A stretch of 64,000 nt of DNA from Paralichthys olivaceus (Eukaryota > Chordata > Actinopteri > Pleuronectiformes > Paralichthyidae): assembly GCF_024713975.1 (NCBI RefSeq), contig NC_091098.1:13068316-13132315 (forward strand), given 5' to 3'. Every line of letters starts with the position of its first letter. Position 1 is the stretch's first letter. Shown in pieces: positions 62,855 through 64,000 of this stretch. A program made the translations under genes and the position numbers. The notes beneath the pieces were generated by a model. The model was not told the origin of the DNA. It saw only the letters and a list, made by a program, of their open reading frames with translations, and ran no database searches.

Positions 62855-64000
62855 CTGAGACACAAAAGAAGGAGGAGGAGGAGGAGGAGGAGGAGGAAGA
62901 TAAGAAAAACAGGGAGCATTCTCAATACAAATATATGAGTCTGTAAACACTCATTTAGATTTTCTGAAATATCTTAAAACATTATTTAATAGAAACATGC
63001 TGAGCAATTCCATTCCCCAGCCACACTGCAGAAACCAAATGTAGAAAAACTAAATGCCCAAAGATCTGCAGTAATAATACTGTTGTAAAAGCAGGGCTTG
63101 CCAGGTGCCACATTAAAAATGAAAATTACATTGCCTCTGTGTCAGGGGAAATGTGTTGAGTAAGCATGACTTGCTAAAACTGAGCAGCCACATGATGCAA
63201 CCCACTGGAAATCAGAGACTGAGAGAGAGAGAGGGATCAAGAGAAAATGTGTCCAGTGAACCGTCCTGGTGAGGAATGTTATCCCCTGTGAAAGGCACAG
63301 ATCCAGTCGTGCAGACGGTACCGGGCGGGCACACTGCACCACACTGACTCAGATTACACACAATGAAGCCTATTGTTCTGTGTGTCACTATTATCACAAG
63401 AGGATCTCCTGCACTGACAGGGATTGAGCAAATTATTTTAAAACATCAAATCTGAACAAGAGTTACAGGCTTTTAATGAAGGGCAGACCCTGCAACATTT
63501 CTACATTAGTGGACTTTTACAGAAAGTCTGTCATCAATATCTTTTAACTTGTAATCTGCACTCTAACAGGTGTCTGTTTAGAGGGACTCTGCAGGGCTGA
63601 TCTGATGACTGAGGATTATTAATCTTGCATCCTGACCTCCACGGCTGGTTGTGAAACAGAATGTCATACAGTCAGAGCAAAGACCAAAGCCAAATCCCCC
63701 TTATGTCACCTGAGATAACCAGACCACTAGAAAAGCTTTCAATCTTCTTAGAGGCACCACGTATCGATCCCCTTCGCTGGAAGAGACTCACTAATCACTG
63801 TGTGTGTGTGTTAACTAACAGACAAGTTAACATTAGCCCAGCATCTCTGATCATCTGCCCCACTGCCCTCTAAATAATACAACGCCATGTTGAAACCTTA
63901 ACCTAACTGTGACGTAATACATTTTGCCATGTCATCATGACAAACCCGGTTTACTGAAAGCAGCAGAAGGAAGATACTTCCTTGTCAACAATCTTTTTTT
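62855..64000. other. pgd: pgd intron running off the window
   Basis: No further pgd exon is visible to the right edge, so this intron is at least 1.1 kb. It contains a GGA microsatellite directly beside the exon, an AGAG run near 63,219-63,232 and a short TG run near 63,800. Overlapping open frames have no family resemblance. Confidence 0.7.
62867..62900. repeat. GGA/TCC microsatellite at the pgd acceptor
   Basis: About ten GGA units on the plus strand. On the transcribed (minus) strand this is a TCC run directly upstream of the acceptor TTTTGTGTCTCAG of the exon ending at 62,854, and it forms much of its pyrimidine tract. Confidence 0.9.

Noticed and set aside
62680..62946. Glu-rich plus-strand frame
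   Set aside because: It is the antisense of a real pgd exon plus the GGA microsatellite.

Overview
This window looks like vertebrate genomic DNA, most likely from a ray-finned (teleost, probably percomorph) fish. The evidence is split genes with GT-AG introns, TG, GATA and AT microsatellites, fish-type interspersed repeats, and three genes whose spliced products match vertebrate families. These are ciroz (C1orf127 homologue, minus strand), tardbp (TDP-43, plus strand) and pgd (6-phosphogluconate dehydrogenase, minus strand, cut by the right edge).

Layout. Positions 1 to about 45,000 contain no coding exon that I can recognise. This stretch holds a GC-rich, promoter-like block at 5.6-6.3 kb with a strong minus-strand splice donor. 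A 1.75-kb minisatellite built on a 17-bp unit abuts it. The rest is microsatellites, two copies of an interspersed repeat, and long tracts of low-repeat DNA. From 45,185 to 48,946 lies ciroz: eleven coding exons join in frame to a 486-residue secreted ZP-N-type protein. From 48,954 to 51,200 there is repeat-rich DNA (TTAA-flanked MITE-like element, LINE 3' end, two foldback structures). tardbp follows (51,709-54,920, five coding exons, 396 residues) with a GT-rich 5' leader and a long 3' UTR that has a perfect splice donor 44 nt after the stop and three polyadenylation signals. From 57,000 to 60,000 is intergenic DNA with repeat fragments and one exon-like candidate. From 60,410 to 62,854 are the last five coding exons of pgd (about 201 residues); its 5' exons lie beyond 64,000.

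Context. In human 1p36.22 C1orf127 and TARDBP are also adjacent and divergently transcribed, with CASZ1 next to C1orf127 on the same strand. By that synteny the 45-kb gene-poor left part is probably the upstream or 5'-intronic regulatory territory of casz1. This is inference: no casz1 coding sequence is visible here. PGD lies on the other side of CASZ1 in human, so its position next to tardbp marks a rearranged order. The three genes have unrelated jobs (left-right organiser extracellular protein, nuclear RNA-binding protein, pentose-phosphate enzyme) and share no obvious pathway. The most interesting signals are the self-regulatory features of tardbp, the intact ciroz gene, and the repeat-derived structures around them.
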